64,000 nucleotides of DNA from Herbiconiux sp. Lineage in GTDB: Bacteria > Actinomycetota > Actinomycetes > Actinomycetales > Microbacteriaceae. Positions 26,611-36,189 of the stretch are shown piece after piece. The first letter of the stretch is position 1, and each line of letters begins with the position of its first letter. The translations under genes were made by a program, and so were the position numbers. The stretch lies in NCBI RefSeq assembly GCF_023264855.1, contig NZ_JAHFUW010000004.1, positions 84,863-148,862 of the forward strand. The letters are read 5' to 3'. The notes beneath the pieces were generated by a model that did not search any database, was not told the DNA's origin, and worked only from the letters and a program-made list of their open reading frames with translations.

Positions 26611-27816
26611 GTGACCGTCCGTCGCGGGGGAGACGCGCTCATCATCCAGCCCATCTCTGCCGGGATCGTCGCGTCGATCACCGGTTTCGCGAGTTCGTTC
26701 GTGCTGGTGGTCGCCGGCCTGCACGCCGTGGGGGCGAACGACGCCCAGGCGGCGAGCGGTCTGCTGGTCGTCTGCGTGCTGAGCGGTGTGCTCTGCATCC
26801 TGCTCGCCGTCACGTTCCGGATGCCGATCTCGTTCGCCTGGTCGACTCCGGGGGCGGCCCTGCTGGTCGCCGCCTCGGCGACCACGAACGACTTCCGGGC
26901 CGCCACGGGCGCGTTCCTGGTGTGCGGGGCCCTGATCGTGCTCTGCGGGCTCTGGCCGGCGCTCGGGCGCGCGATCACGAGCATCCCGCGGCCGCTGGCG
27001 AGCGCGATGCTCGCCGGCATCCTGTTCCCGATCTGCCTGGCGCCGATCACGGCGGCGATCGAGATCCCGTGGCTCGCCCTGCCCGTCATCCTGACCTGGC
27101 TGGTGCTGTTCCGCTTCGCACCGCGCTGGGCGGTGCCGGCGGCGATGGTGGTGGCCGCGATCGGCATCGGCGTGAGTGCGGGAACCGAGTGGCTGAGCGA
27201 GGCGTCGCTCTCGCCGCAGCTGACGTTCGTGGCGCCGGCATTCGATCCGCTGGTGATCGTGAGCCTCGGCATCCCCTTGTTCGTGGTGACGATGGCCGGG
27301 CAGAACGTTCCAGGCTTCGCCGTGATGTCGACCTTCGGCTACACCGTTCCGCCGCGCCCGGCGTTGCTGGCCTCGGGCCTCGGAACGATGGCCGGATCGT
27401 TCTTCGGCGGCCACGCCGTCAACCTGGCGGCGATCACGGCGGCGCTGATGGCCGGCCCGGATTCGCACCCCGACAAGTCGAAGCGGTGGATCGCCACCGT
27501 CACCTCGGGCATCGGCTTCATCGTGTTCGGGCTGGCCGCAGGGGTGGCCACGGCGCTCATCTCGGCGGCGCCGCCCATCCTCATCACGGCCGTGGCCGGT
27601 CTGGCACTGCTCGGTGCCCTGGCGACCTCGGTGTCGGCGGCGATCGAGGTGCCGGCCCATCGCATCCCGGCGATCGCGACCTTCTTGGTCACGGCATCCG
27701 GGATCGTCGTGGTGAGTATCGGATCGGCGTTCTGGGGGCTGCTCGTGGGCGGCGTCATCATGCTGTGGAGCGCCTTCCCGTGGCGCCGCCGCAGCACAAC
27801 GAAAGGATCATCGTGA
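26611..27816 (+). CDS. BenE family benzoate/H+ symporter-like transporter
   Basis: This 401-aa protein has about twelve hydrophobic segments and matches BenE carriers: ISAGIVASITGFASSFVLV at the start, FAWSTPGAALL near residue 87, and a GQNVPGF motif near 230 followed by GHAVNLAAITAA. BenE proteins import benzoate or related aromatic acids. No aromatic-ring degradation genes are nearby, so the substrate is open. The GTG start at 26611 lacks a clear RBS. The stop overlaps the GTG of the aldo/keto reductase. Confidence 0.88.
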   Translation: MTVRRGGDALIIQPISAGIVASITGFASSFVLVVAGLHAVGANDAQAASGLLVVCVLSGVLCILLAVTFRMPISFAWSTPGAALLVAASATTNDFRAATGAFLVCGALIVLCGLWPALGRAITSIPRPLASAMLAGILFPICLAPITAAIEIPWLALPVILTWLVLFRFAPRWAVPAAMVVAAIGIGVSAGTEWLSEASLSPQLTFVAPAFDPLVIVSLGIPLFVVTMAGQNVPGFAVMSTFGYTVPPRPALLASGLGTMAGSFFGGHAVNLAAITAALMAGPDSHPDKSKRWIATVTSGIGFIVFGLAAGVATALISAAPPILITAVAGLALLGALATSVSAAIEVPAHRIPAIATFLVTASGIVVVSIGSAFWGLLVGGVIMLWSAFPWRRRSTTKGSS

Positions 27817-28793
27817 ACAGCGTTCGCCTCGGCCGCTCAGGCCTCAGCATCTCACCCGTCGTGCTCGGCTGCATGAGCTACGGCGTGCCCGACCGTGGCA
27901 CCCACACCTGGACCCTGCCCGAAGAGCAGTCGCGGCCGTTCTTCGTGCAGGCGCTCGAGGCAGGCCTGACCACCTTCGATACGGCCGACAGCTACTCCGA
28001 CGGCACCAGCGAGGAGATCACCGGGCGGATGCTCGGCGAACTCGCCCGCCGCGACGAGGTGCAGATCTTCACCAAGGTGTTTTTCCCACTGGCGCGCGAT
28101 GCCGGGCCGAATGACCACGGCCTCTCGCGGGCGCACATCCTGAACGCCATCGATGCGAGCCTGACCCGGCTCGGGACCGACTACGTCGACCTGTACCAGA
28201 TCCACCGCTGGGATCCCGAAACGCCGATCGAGGAAACTATGGAGGCCCTCCACGACGTGGTGCGCGCGGGCAAGGCGCGGTACATCGGTGCCTCGTCGAT
28301 GTTCGCCTGGCAGTTCGCGAAGGCGCAGCACGTGGCCGAGCGAAACGGGTGGACCCGGTTCGTGTCGATGCAGGACCAGTACAACCTGCTGCAGCGCGAG
28401 GAGGAGCGGGAGATGCATCCGCTGGTGCTCGACCAGGGTGTCGGCGTGCTGCCGTGGAGCCCGCTGGCCCGGGGCCGCCTCACGCGGCCGTGGGGCACGG
28501 AGACCGAGCGCACCGAGACCGACTGGGTCACGAAGCGCTTCTACGGCCAGGCGGATGCCGCCGACCGCGCGATCACCGAGGCCGTGGGCCGGGTCGCCGA
28601 GGCGCGCGGAGTGAGCCGGGCGCAGGTGGCGCTCGCCTGGGTGCGGCAGCAGAAGGCCGTCACCTCGCCGATCGTTGGGGCCACCAAGCCGCAGCACCTC
28701 AGCGACGCGATCGCCTCCCTCGAGGTGACGCTCAGCCCCGAAGAGCTCACCGCGCTCGAGGAGCATTACACGCCGCGCCTCCCGGAGTTCTAG
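27813..28793 (+). CDS. Aldo/keto reductase
   Basis: This 326-aa TIM-barrel NADPH oxidoreductase has the catalytic tetrad in order: Asp and Tyr in TFDTADSYSDGTSEE, Lys in FTKVFFP and His in YQIHRWDP. The C-terminal NADPH-binding segment is SPIVGATKPQHL. It is closest in pattern to the YajO / AKR 11-14 groups that reduce small aldehydes. AAAGGA precedes the GTG start, which overlaps the transporter stop. Transport and reduction of the same aromatic compound is possible but unproven. Confidence 0.92.
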   Translation: MNSVRLGRSGLSISPVVLGCMSYGVPDRGTHTWTLPEEQSRPFFVQALEAGLTTFDTADSYSDGTSEEITGRMLGELARRDEVQIFTKVFFPLARDAGPNDHGLSRAHILNAIDASLTRLGTDYVDLYQIHRWDPETPIEETMEALHDVVRAGKARYIGASSMFAWQFAKAQHVAERNGWTRFVSMQDQYNLLQREEEREMHPLVLDQGVGVLPWSPLARGRLTRPWGTETERTETDWVTKRFYGQADAADRAITEAVGRVAEARGVSRAQVALAWVRQQKAVTSPIVGATKPQHLSDAIASLEVTLSPEELTALEEHYTPRLPEF

Positions 28794-28863
28794 AGCGACG
28801 CAGGTCGTCCGATCTCGGGAGGGCTGCCATCCAGCCGGGCGAATGGCTCGAGCGCATGTCCGA

Positions 28864-30264
28864 TCAGACTGTCAGACCTACTGCGCGGGGCACGGAGGCC
28901 GGGTGCTCCGGCGCGAGGTGCGGGCCCCTGCCGAGCAGGCGCTCGCGCAGGGTGCCGCCCTCGGGCGCCGGGTCGAGGCGGCCCCTCCGGCGCAGTTCGG
29001 GCAGCACGAGGTCGATCACGTCGCGCATCGAGGCGGTGTTGAACACGGCCTCGAGCATGAAGCCGTCGAGGTCCGTCGCATCCATCATGCGCTCGAGCTC
29101 GTCGGCCACCTCCACGGGGTCGCCCGTGATGGCGAAGCCCCGCGTGCCGCGCCCCTTGAGGTCGTCGAGGATCTCCCGCACCGTCGGTGCGCTGCCGTCG
29201 GGGCGGGAGTAGAAGCGCTCGATGTTGCTCACGCCCATCTGGCCCGCCAGGCCGTCGTCGGGCAGCTGCTGCTTCAGCGGCAGGTCGGGGTCGAACTCCA
29301 TCAGGTTCAGCCCGGTGTTGCCCGAGTAGTAGTGCGCGGCGAGCTCGTCGGTCTGCAACTGCTCGAACTCGGCCCGCAGCCGGTGCGCCTCCTCGCTCGT
29401 CGCCGCCGTGACGATGGTCACCCCCACGATCAGCTTGATGTCGTGCGGGTCGCGCCCGAGCTCGGCGGCGCGCCGGCGGATGTCGGCCACGCTCGCCGCG
29501 GTCTGCTCGTACGTGGTGCCCTGGATGAACACGCCCTCGGCGTGCCTCGCCGCGAAGGCACGCCCCGCTTCCGAGGTGCCCGCCTGGAAGAGCACGGGGG
29601 AGCGCTGGGGCGACGGCGGCTGGGTGTGGTATCCCCGCGAGCGGTAGTACTCGCCCTCGTGCTCGACGAGGTGGATCTTGTCCGGATCGGCGAAGACGCC
29701 GCCCTCGCGATCGAGCACCACCGCGTCGTCGTCGTTGCCGCCTTCCCAGAATTTCAGCGCCACCTCGACGTACTCGGCAGCCGCCTCGTAGCGTTTGTCG
29801 TGCGGCACCATCTCCGACTGGCCGAGCATCTTCGACATCGTGTTCTGCGACGCGCCGGTGACGATGTTCCAGCCGATCCGGCCCTTCGTGACGTGGTCGA
29901 GCGTGGAGTACTTGCGCACGGTGTGCAGCGGATGATCCGACCCGGTCGTGGTGGTGACCACGAAACCCAGCCGCTCGGTGGCGGCGGCGAGGGCGGGGAT
30001 GAGGTACGCCCCGTCGAGGCTGAACATCATCCCCGCCCGCACCAGCACGTCGGACAGTTCGCCCTTCAGCGACGCGTAGCCGAACGATCCGCCGGCGAAG
30101 AAGAGCAGGTCGAACCCTGCGTCGTCGAGCATCTTCGCCATGTCGATCCAGTACTCGATGTCGCGGAAGTCGCCGTTCTGGCTCCGCGGATGAGCCCAGC
30201 TCGTGGTGCCCCCGATCTGCTGCGTGCCCGCCTCGAACACGCCGAGGATCATCCGCTTCGCCAC
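28864..30264 (-). CDS. NtaA/SnaA/DszA-type flavin-dependent monooxygenase (paralogue 1)
   Basis: This 466-aa protein belongs to the bacterial luciferase superfamily, TIGR03860-like, as do nitrilotriacetate, pristinamycin and dibenzothiophene-sulfone monooxygenases. Hallmarks are DLLFFAGG, STLDHVTKGRIGWNIVTG, the SPVLFQAGTSEAGRAFAARHAEGVFI flavin-contact region and ERFYSRPDGSAPTVREIL. It needs FMNH2 from a separate reductase; none is encoded nearby. It is the last gene of the minus-strand arm ATPase-permease-permease-binding protein-monooxygenase, so its substrate is probably what the transporter imports. Confidence 0.9.
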   Translation of the reverse strand: MAKRMILGVFEAGTQQIGGTTSWAHPRSQNGDFRDIEYWIDMAKMLDDAGFDLLFFAGGSFGYASLKGELSDVLVRAGMMFSLDGAYLIPALAAATERLGFVVTTTTGSDHPLHTVRKYSTLDHVTKGRIGWNIVTGASQNTMSKMLGQSEMVPHDKRYEAAAEYVEVALKFWEGGNDDDAVVLDREGGVFADPDKIHLVEHEGEYYRSRGYHTQPPSPQRSPVLFQAGTSEAGRAFAARHAEGVFIQGTTYEQTAASVADIRRRAAELGRDPHDIKLIVGVTIVTAATSEEAHRLRAEFEQLQTDELAAHYYSGNTGLNLMEFDPDLPLKQQLPDDGLAGQMGVSNIERFYSRPDGSAPTVREILDDLKGRGTRGFAITGDPVEVADELERMMDATDLDGFMLEAVFNTASMRDVIDLVLPELRRRGRLDPAPEGGTLRERLLGRGPHLAPEHPASVPRAVGLTV

Positions 30265-30271
30265 GGCCGCG

Positions 30272-31342
30272 CTACTTCGCTTCGATCTCGTCGAGCAGGC
30301 TCAGGTCGACCGCCTCGTCCACGGGCGGCAGGTCCGTGATCCCGGAGGCCTCCAGGGCCGGGTACATCTCGGTCTCGAGCCGGTCGAGATCCATGTACAG
30401 CAAGCCGTGCTCGTCGGTGGCGGGGCTCTCCATCAGCTTCGCGAAGGCCTCGCCGGAGAGGGTCTGCTGCTCGAGGTCGAGGCCGAGGTCGGCTCCGAAG
30501 TCGTTGACGGCGAGCTCGGCGCCGCTGGTGGGGTCGGCCAAAAAGTCCTGCCAGCCCTTCACCGACGCGCGCAGGAACTTCACGTAGGCATCCCGGTTCT
30601 CGTCGATCTTGTCGTCTTTCGCGAAGATGGAGGACGCGTACCCCGGGGCGCCCAGTTCTCCCGAGAGCGTGCAGCCGAAGTCGACGTCGGGCTTCAGGCC
30701 GAACGTCAGCTCCATCGTGATGGGCTGGTTGGTGGCGTAGGCGGTGTACACGTCGCCGTCGCCGTTCACGAGCGGCGCCGGGTCGAAGCCGGTCGGCAGG
30801 ATGGTGACGGCGTCGAGCGGGATGTCGTTGAGCGTGAGGACCTGTTCGACGGTGGCCTCGCTCTGGGCCAGGATCGTCTTGCCGACCAGGTCGTCGGCCG
30901 TCTCGATCGGATCGTCCTTGAGCCAGAGGAAGCAGCCGGGGTTGTCCTGGAAGACCGAGCCGATGATCGAGAAGTCGTCGTCGGCCATGGCGGCGAAGGC
31001 GCTCGACATGCCGGCGGTGATCCCGGCGTCGGCGGCGTCGGCCGCCACCTGCGACTCGGCGGTGGGGGCATCCGGGCCGCCCGGCAGCCATTCGACGTCG
31101 AGCCCCTCGTCTTCGTAGTAACCGTTCTCGGCGGCCAGCCAGAATCCGCCGTACTCCACGTTGGAGATCCATGACATCGCCACGGAGAAGGGGATGGGAT
31201 CGGCCGCGGCGCCATCCGTCGACTCGGCGCCCGAACTGCTGGTGCTGCAGCCGGCCAGCAGCAGGGCGGCGGCCGCCACGGATGCGCCGGCGGAGAGCGC
31301 GCGCACGCGCCTGGTGCGGGTGGGGGAGGTGCGAGGAACCAT
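30272..31342 (-). CDS. ABC transporter substrate-binding lipoprotein, NMT1/THI5-SsuA type
   Basis: This 356-aa protein has a lipoprotein signal peptide (Arg-rich start, AAALLLAGC lipobox with Cys near residue 28). The mature start has the NMT1/ThiY look: ISNVEYGGFWLAAENGYYEDEG. This group binds nitrate, alkanesulfonates, pyrimidine precursors or similar small heterocycles. The ligand is unknown. It lies 7 bp upstream of the monooxygenase and 65 bp downstream of the permease, within one operon. Confidence 0.9.
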   Translation of the reverse strand: MVPRTSPTRTRRVRALSAGASVAAAALLLAGCSTSSSGAESTDGAAADPIPFSVAMSWISNVEYGGFWLAAENGYYEDEGLDVEWLPGGPDAPTAESQVAADAADAGITAGMSSAFAAMADDDFSIIGSVFQDNPGCFLWLKDDPIETADDLVGKTILAQSEATVEQVLTLNDIPLDAVTILPTGFDPAPLVNGDGDVYTAYATNQPITMELTFGLKPDVDFGCTLSGELGAPGYASSIFAKDDKIDENRDAYVKFLRASVKGWQDFLADPTSGAELAVNDFGADLGLDLEQQTLSGEAFAKLMESPATDEHGLLYMDLDRLETEMYPALEASGITDLPPVDEAVDLSLLDEIEAK

Positions 31343-31407
31343 GGCTGTGTCTCTCTTTCGTGTGAGGAACTCTTCGATGGTGGTGCGGGGGTGTGGGATA
31401 CCGGGTG

Positions 31408-32316
31408 TCAGGTGACGCGGTCGACGACCTTGCGCTCCGCGGTGCGGGCGAGGCCGAAGCAGATGACGGAGAGGGCGGTGGCGATGAGCGCCGAGGCCCA
31501 CTGCCGCTGGTAGATGAGGCGGTCGCCCGAGGACTGGAGCAGGTCTCCGAGCCCGACGCCCGACAGCAGGTACTCGGCCAACAGCACGCCGAGGATGGCG
31601 ATCGGCGCGCTCAGCCGCAGCGCCAGCATGATGCTCGGGACGGCCGCCGGCAGGTGCAGCCGCCACACCCGGGAACGCAGGCCAGAGCCCAGCACCGCGA
31701 AGAGATCGCGGCTGGACTGCGGCACCGACGACATGCCCGAGATGGTGAGCGAGAACGCCGGGAAGAACACCAGGATCACCACGATCACCACGACGGTGCC
31801 CGATCCGTAGCCGAACAACCGGGCGAGGATCGGGATCATCGCCGTCACCGGCACCACCCGCAGGATGAGGGCGCTGGGGGTGAGCAGCCCCGAGACGAGC
31901 GGCGACATCCACACCAGCACACCCATCACGACGCCCACGAGCATGCCGAGGATCAAGCCGCCGATGGCGAACAGCGCCGTCCACACCACGGGCCAGACGT
32001 AGACGTCCGGATGCAGCACGATGTCGCCCGCGACGTCGAGGGGGGAGGGGGCGACGGCCCGGCTGTAGCCGTTGACCAGCAGCCAGGTGGGCCAGGCGAT
32101 CAGCAGCAGGATGATCGGCCAGTAGCGCAGGAGGACGGCTGTCAGGAATCGGCCGACCAGCACGAAGGGGGTGGAGCGCGTGACTGCCGGAGTTGAGGGG
32201 GTGATGGATGCCGCGTCCCGCAGCGGCGAGGCGGCCGCCTGGTCGGCGGCATCCGTGCCGTGCGCCTGGATGGGTGCGTCGGCTGCGGCTGCGGCTCCGG
32301 TGTCGATGCGGGTCAT
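31408..32316 (-). CDS. ABC transporter permease (SsuC/TauC type) 1
   Basis: This 302-aa protein has a polar N-terminal tail of about 45 residues, then six transmembrane helices. The ATPase-contacting loop is near DLFAVLGSGLRSRVWRLHLPAA. The subfamily matches nitrate/sulfonate/taurine importers. The start at 32316 is chosen because it overlaps the stop of the upstream permease (ATGA). It is encoded with a second, different permease, so the membrane channel is probably a heterodimer, unlike most SsuC systems. Confidence 0.9.
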   Translation of the reverse strand: MTRIDTGAAAAADAPIQAHGTDAADQAAASPLRDAASITPSTPAVTRSTPFVLVGRFLTAVLLRYWPIILLLIAWPTWLLVNGYSRAVAPSPLDVAGDIVLHPDVYVWPVVWTALFAIGGLILGMLVGVVMGVLVWMSPLVSGLLTPSALILRVVPVTAMIPILARLFGYGSGTVVVIVVILVFFPAFSLTISGMSSVPQSSRDLFAVLGSGLRSRVWRLHLPAAVPSIMLALRLSAPIAILGVLLAEYLLSGVGLGDLLQSSGDRLIYQRQWASALIATALSVICFGLARTAERKVVDRVT

Positions 32317-33107
32317 GCGAACCTCCTGGCGATCGCGCGCTGGGCGACGACGGCGGCCCCGTAGAGCACGAGTGAGCACAGCACCGACAGCACAGCGGCT
32401 GCCCACAGAAGGTCGATGCGATAGTTCTGCATCGCGCTGATGAACAGCACGCCGAGACCGCGCCTGGCGCCGAACCACTCGCCGATCGTGGCACCGAGGA
32501 TCATCGCGGGCGCGGCCAGCGCCAGCCCGTCGAAGAGCTTCGGCAGAGCGGCCGGCACGTCCACGAGTCGCAGGCGTGTGCCGCGCCGGGCGCCGAGCAC
32601 CGCGAGCAGGTCGTGGTAGGGCCGCGCCGCCGTGGCGAGGCCGGAGCTCATCGAGATGTAGATGATGAAGGTGGTGGAAAGGGCCACCACCAGCACGGGC
32701 GTGCCCTCTCGGCCGAGGATGAGGATGAGGAACGGCGCCAGCGCCACGGCCGGCACGGCGTCGATCACGGCGGCGAAGCGGTCGAGCCCCGGTGCCAGCA
32801 CGGGAACGAGCGAGGCGAGCAGGGCGAATCCGACACCCGCTGCGATGCCGATCAGGCCGCCGACGGCCGCCTCCGTCACCGTCGTGCTGAGCGCATTGCC
32901 GAGCAGGGTGTGGTTGGCCGGGTCGGCCAGGAATGCGAACACGCTGGTGAGCGGGGGCCAGGTCGTGCCGAGCAGTCCGAACTGCCCGATCAGTTCGGCG
33001 ATCAGCAGCAGCACCGCGACCCCGACGAGACCGTACAGCGCCGTTCGCAGGCCCGGCCGCATCCCCGCCCGCGCCGCGGACTGCGTGCCCGGCCGTACCG
33101 CCGTCAT
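32313..33107 (-). CDS. ABC transporter permease (SsuC/TauC type) 2
   Basis: This 264-aa protein has six predicted helices. The loop DLLAVLGARRGTRLRLVDVPAALP corresponds to the ATPase-docking region. LIGIAAGVGFALLASLVPVL is a typical permease core. It overlaps the ATPase gene upstream and the first permease downstream by 4 bp each. Only the last part of the long open frame is real; the earlier part is antisense to nothing and out of frame with the ATPase. Confidence 0.9.
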   Translation of the reverse strand: MTAVRPGTQSAARAGMRPGLRTALYGLVGVAVLLLIAELIGQFGLLGTTWPPLTSVFAFLADPANHTLLGNALSTTVTEAAVGGLIGIAAGVGFALLASLVPVLAPGLDRFAAVIDAVPAVALAPFLILILGREGTPVLVVALSTTFIIYISMSSGLATAARPYHDLLAVLGARRGTRLRLVDVPAALPKLFDGLALAAPAMILGATIGEWFGARRGLGVLFISAMQNYRIDLLWAAAVLSVLCSLVLYGAAVVAQRAIARRFA

Positions 33108-33907
33108 GCGTCCTTCGTCGCGTCGAGCAGGCCGGTGAGCCGGTCGACGATGTCGTGGAACTCGGGTGTTCTGGTCAGTTCGCTGTGCTCGCGCAGCGGC
33201 AGGTCGATGTCCTCGATGTGCCGCACCCGGCCGGGTCGCCCCGTCATCACCACCACCCGGTCGGCCAGCAGCACCGCCTCGTCCACGTCGTGCGTGACCA
33301 GCAGCGTGGTGATGCGCAGCTCGGCCCAGATACGCCCGAGCTCCCGGTTCATCCGGCGCCGCGTGACCGCGTCGAGCGCGCCGAACGGCTCGTCCAGCAG
33401 CAGCACCTCCGGCTCCAGCACGAGCGCGCGGGCGATCGAGGCCCGCTGGCGCATGCCGCCGGAGAGCTGCTTGGGCCGGGCGTCCTCGAATCCCACAAGC
33501 CCCACGAGCTCGATCAGGTCCTGGATGTGAGCACCGTCGATCTTGCGGCCGGCGACGCTGTAGGGCAGCGCGATGTTCTGGCGCACCGTCAGCCACGGCA
33601 GGAGGGAGTGCTCCTGGAAGGCCACCCCGAGCCGGTGCGCGCGGGACAGCGCCTGCGGCGACGCTCCACCCACCGACACGGAGCCCGAGGTGGGCTCCTC
33701 CAGTCCGGCCACGATGCGCAGGACCGTGGACTTGCCGCAGCCCGAGGGCCCGAGCAGGGCCACGAACTCGCCGTTCGCGATGTCGAGGGAGATGCCGTCG
33801 AGGGCCGCGAGAGCCGCTCCGCGCTTGAGCGGATAGGTCTTCGCCACGTCGAGGAGGGCGATGTCGCGCGAGGGCACCGATGTGGCTTGCTGAAGTACCG
33901 GACTCAC
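33104..33907 (-). CDS. ABC transporter ATP-binding protein (SsuB/TauB type)
   Basis: This protein is about 267 aa. It has Walker A GPSGCGKST, Q-loop FQEHSLLPW, signature LSGGMRQRASIARAL, Walker B VLLLDEPFGALD and switch VTHDVDEA. It energises the neighbouring permease pair. The GTG at 33907 is preferred because AGGAG lies 4 nt upstream; a GTG at 33928 gives seven more residues but has no RBS. It is the first gene of the minus-strand operon. Its promoter lies in the 150-bp spacer shared with the divergent TetR gene. Confidence 0.92.
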   Translation of the reverse strand: MSPVLQQATSVPSRDIALLDVAKTYPLKRGAALAALDGISLDIANGEFVALLGPSGCGKSTVLRIVAGLEEPTSGSVSVGGASPQALSRAHRLGVAFQEHSLLPWLTVRQNIALPYSVAGRKIDGAHIQDLIELVGLVGFEDARPKQLSGGMRQRASIARALVLEPEVLLLDEPFGALDAVTRRRMNRELGRIWAELRITTLLVTHDVDEAVLLADRVVVMTGRPGRVRHIEDIDLPLREHSELTRTPEFHDIVDRLTGLLDATKDA

Positions 33908-34053
33908 GAGCTCCTGCTTTCCCCGCACCGCCCCGGCGGTCGCGACTGCATTGCGTCAGTGGATGAACTGGTTGTTTCACAATAGGAGTGATTTGTTACC
34001 GCGGCATTACGGTCGCTTTTCTGTCTGGCACCACCTTGCCGAGGGGCGTGCGC

Positions 34054-34059
34054 TAACCT
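34054..34059 (+). promoter_or_regulatory. -10 box of a probable leaderless TetR promoter
   Basis: TAACCT (34054-34059) is followed by six bases and then the ATG at 34066. Transcription would begin at the start codon. No Shine-Dalgarno sequence is visible. Confidence 0.35.
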
Positions 34060-34065
34060 TTCCGC

Positions 34066-34647
34066 ATGGTCACGCCGCACTCCCGGGAACGCCGGCGTCT
34101 GCTGGCACTGGTCGGCGACCACATCGTCGACCACGGCGTGAACAACGTCAGCCTGAGTTCGCTGGCGCGCACCGTCGGTTCGAACAACCGGATGCTGCTC
34201 TACTACTTCGGGTCGAAGGAGGAGCTGCTCGACGAGGCCTCGCTGGCGGCGCTGGAGCGCTTTCCCGGCATCCACCACCTGATGGGCGAGCTCGACGACG
34301 ACGGGCCCGCCGATGTGCTGCTCGAGCGCGCGTGGACGCGGATCGCCGACAAACGCAACCGCCCGTTCCTGCAGCTCTTCTTCGAACTGTTCACCCTGCA
34401 CATGCGCCATTCCGAGCGCAACGACGAATACTTCCGGCGGATCGCGAATCAGTGGCCGGAAGGCGTGGCGCGGCTGCTCGTGCGTGAGGGCTTCGACCCG
34501 CAGACTGCCGAGGAGTGCTCGGTGGCCGTCGTCGCCCTCTGGCGCGGACTGCAGATCTCGCTGCTCGCCGGGGCCGATCCCGATGAACTCCGGGTGGCCC
34601 ATCAGCGCGCCCTGGCCTCGATCCTGGCGCCCGTCAGCACCCGCTGA
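34066..34647 (+). CDS. TetR family transcriptional regulator of the monooxygenase cluster
   Basis: This 193-aa protein has an N-terminal TetR helix-turn-helix (about residues 12-55: NVSLSSLARTVGSNNRMLLYYFGSKEELLDEA) and a helical ligand domain. It lies between, and is divergent from, the ABC importer operon, and precedes two monooxygenase genes on its own strand. It is therefore the likely local repressor, released by the imported compound or a product. The start appears leaderless. Confidence 0.9.
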   Translation: MVTPHSRERRRLLALVGDHIVDHGVNNVSLSSLARTVGSNNRMLLYYFGSKEELLDEASLAALERFPGIHHLMGELDDDGPADVLLERAWTRIADKRNRPFLQLFFELFTLHMRHSERNDEYFRRIANQWPEGVARLLVREGFDPQTAEECSVAVVALWRGLQISLLAGADPDELRVAHQRALASILAPVSTR

Positions 34648-34782
34648 GCGGGGGAGTCCGGCTGCGTCACGATCGTAATGCGGGCGTGATGCGGCCGAAA
34701 CATCCGTCGGTTAGTTTGTGAATCGTTCAGTTCAATTTGAGCTTCATGACCGAGTTCCACCGACGCGAATCGAGGCGAACGG

Positions 34783-36141
34783 ATGCCGGCTCCCTGGACG
34801 ATCGGGATGTTCCAGACCGCGGGCCTGATGGGGGCCTGGCAGCTGGCGGAGAACACCTCGACGGACTTCCTCGACCTGCAGCACTGGGTCGACATGGCGC
34901 GATCGCTGGATGCCGCGGGTGTGGACTTCCTGTTCTTCGCCGACGATTACGGCTACCCCCTCGTCGACGGGCGGCTGCCCGATCAGGCCCTGCGGGGCGG
35001 CATCTCGTTCCCGCGCGCCGATCCGATGGTCATCCTGCCCGCGCTGGCCGCGGTGACCGAGCGGCTCGGCCTCGTGGTGACCCTGTCGACGACCGTCGAA
35101 CGGCCACCGGTGGTCGCCCGCAAGCTCGCGACGCTCGACCACCTGACGAAAGGCCGGATCGGCTGGAACATCGTCACCGGCGCCGGCCAGAACGCGTCGG
35201 CCCGGCTGTTCGGCGAGCCCCTGATCCCGCACGACGAGCGCTACGCGGTCGCCGACGACCACGTGGCCCTCACGCTGAAGCTGTGGGAGGACTGCTGGGA
35301 CGAAGGCGGCCTCGTCGTCGACCGCGCGAACAACCTCCTCGCCGACCCCGAGCGCGTGCGGGAGATCGCTCACGACGGCCCGCACTTCCGGGCCGAGGGC
35401 ATCCTCACCACTCCTCCCGGGCCGCAGCGCACGCCGGCCCTGTTCCAGGCCGGAGCCTCGGCGCCCGGGCGGGAGCTCGCGGCCAAGTACGCGGAGGGTG
35501 TGTTCATCGCGGCGGAGGTCCCGGCCATGCGCGCGCAGATCGCCGACATCCGCCGCCGAGCCGAGGCGAACGGGCGTGACCCCTTCTCGATCAGATGCCT
35601 CATCGCCGGCACATTCGTCGTGGCCGAGACCGAGAACGAGGCCTGGGCGCTGCGCCGGCGCGCCGAGAGCGTGCGCACTCTGGCGGATGCGGCAGTGCAA
35701 TATGCCTTCTTCACCGGTCTCGACCTGTCGCAGATGGACCCTGACAAGCCTCTCGACCCGCGCGCAGCGCTCACCGAGACGGGGCGCACGAATGTGGAGC
35801 GCTTCCTGGGGCCGGATGCTCCGACCGTGCGTGAGATCCTCGAGGAGTTCCAGAGCAACAGCGTGATGGGGTCGCCGCTGATCGGCGACCCGATGCAGAT
35901 CGTCGACCAGGCCGAAGCCGTGATGGCCACCACCGGCGCGGACGGGTTCCTCGTGCAGCCCGACGCCTTCGGTACCTTCGACGGCTTCGTGAACCTGATC
36001 CTGCCCGAGATGCGGCGGCGCGGGCTGGTGCAGGAGGCCGTGGCCGGGTCGACCCTGCGCGAACGGCTCACGGGGCATCCGCACCTCGCCGCCGACCACC
36101 CCGGCGCGGCCCGCCGCTCGGCGAGCGCCGTGCCCGCCTGA
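34783..36141 (+). CDS. NtaA/SnaA/DszA-type flavin-dependent monooxygenase (paralogue 2)
   Basis: This 452-aa luciferase-superfamily monooxygenase shows DFLFFADDYGYP, ATLDHLTKGRIGWNIVTG, TPALFQAGASAPGRELAAKYAEGVF and ERFLGPDAPTVREIL. It shares more motifs with paralogue 3 downstream than with paralogue 1. It probably uses reduced FMN to cleave or hydroxylate a C-N or C-S bond. The ATG at 34783 follows a GAGGCGAA-type RBS. It lies 48 bp before the next paralogue on the same strand. Confidence 0.9.
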   Translation: MPAPWTIGMFQTAGLMGAWQLAENTSTDFLDLQHWVDMARSLDAAGVDFLFFADDYGYPLVDGRLPDQALRGGISFPRADPMVILPALAAVTERLGLVVTLSTTVERPPVVARKLATLDHLTKGRIGWNIVTGAGQNASARLFGEPLIPHDERYAVADDHVALTLKLWEDCWDEGGLVVDRANNLLADPERVREIAHDGPHFRAEGILTTPPGPQRTPALFQAGASAPGRELAAKYAEGVFIAAEVPAMRAQIADIRRRAEANGRDPFSIRCLIAGTFVVAETENEAWALRRRAESVRTLADAAVQYAFFTGLDLSQMDPDKPLDPRAALTETGRTNVERFLGPDAPTVREILEEFQSNSVMGSPLIGDPMQIVDQAEAVMATTGADGFLVQPDAFGTFDGFVNLILPEMRRRGLVQEAVAGSTLRERLTGHPHLAADHPGAARRSASAVPA

Positions 36142-36189
36142 CCCGACCGCGCATCCGACGAACCGACACACGAGACAGGAGAAGGCCCC

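Noticed and set aside
28864..30264. Naming the monooxygenases as nitrilotriacetate, EDTA, dibenzothiophene or riboflavin enzymes
   Set aside because: Family motifs are shared by all these activities, and the diagnostic neighbours (flavin reductase, ribokinase, desulfinase) are absent.
33961..34000. TetR operator in the spacer before the monooxygenase cluster
   Set aside because: TCAC-N7-GTGA within TTTCACAATAGGAGTGATTT is visible, but arms of only 4 bp are too weak to call.
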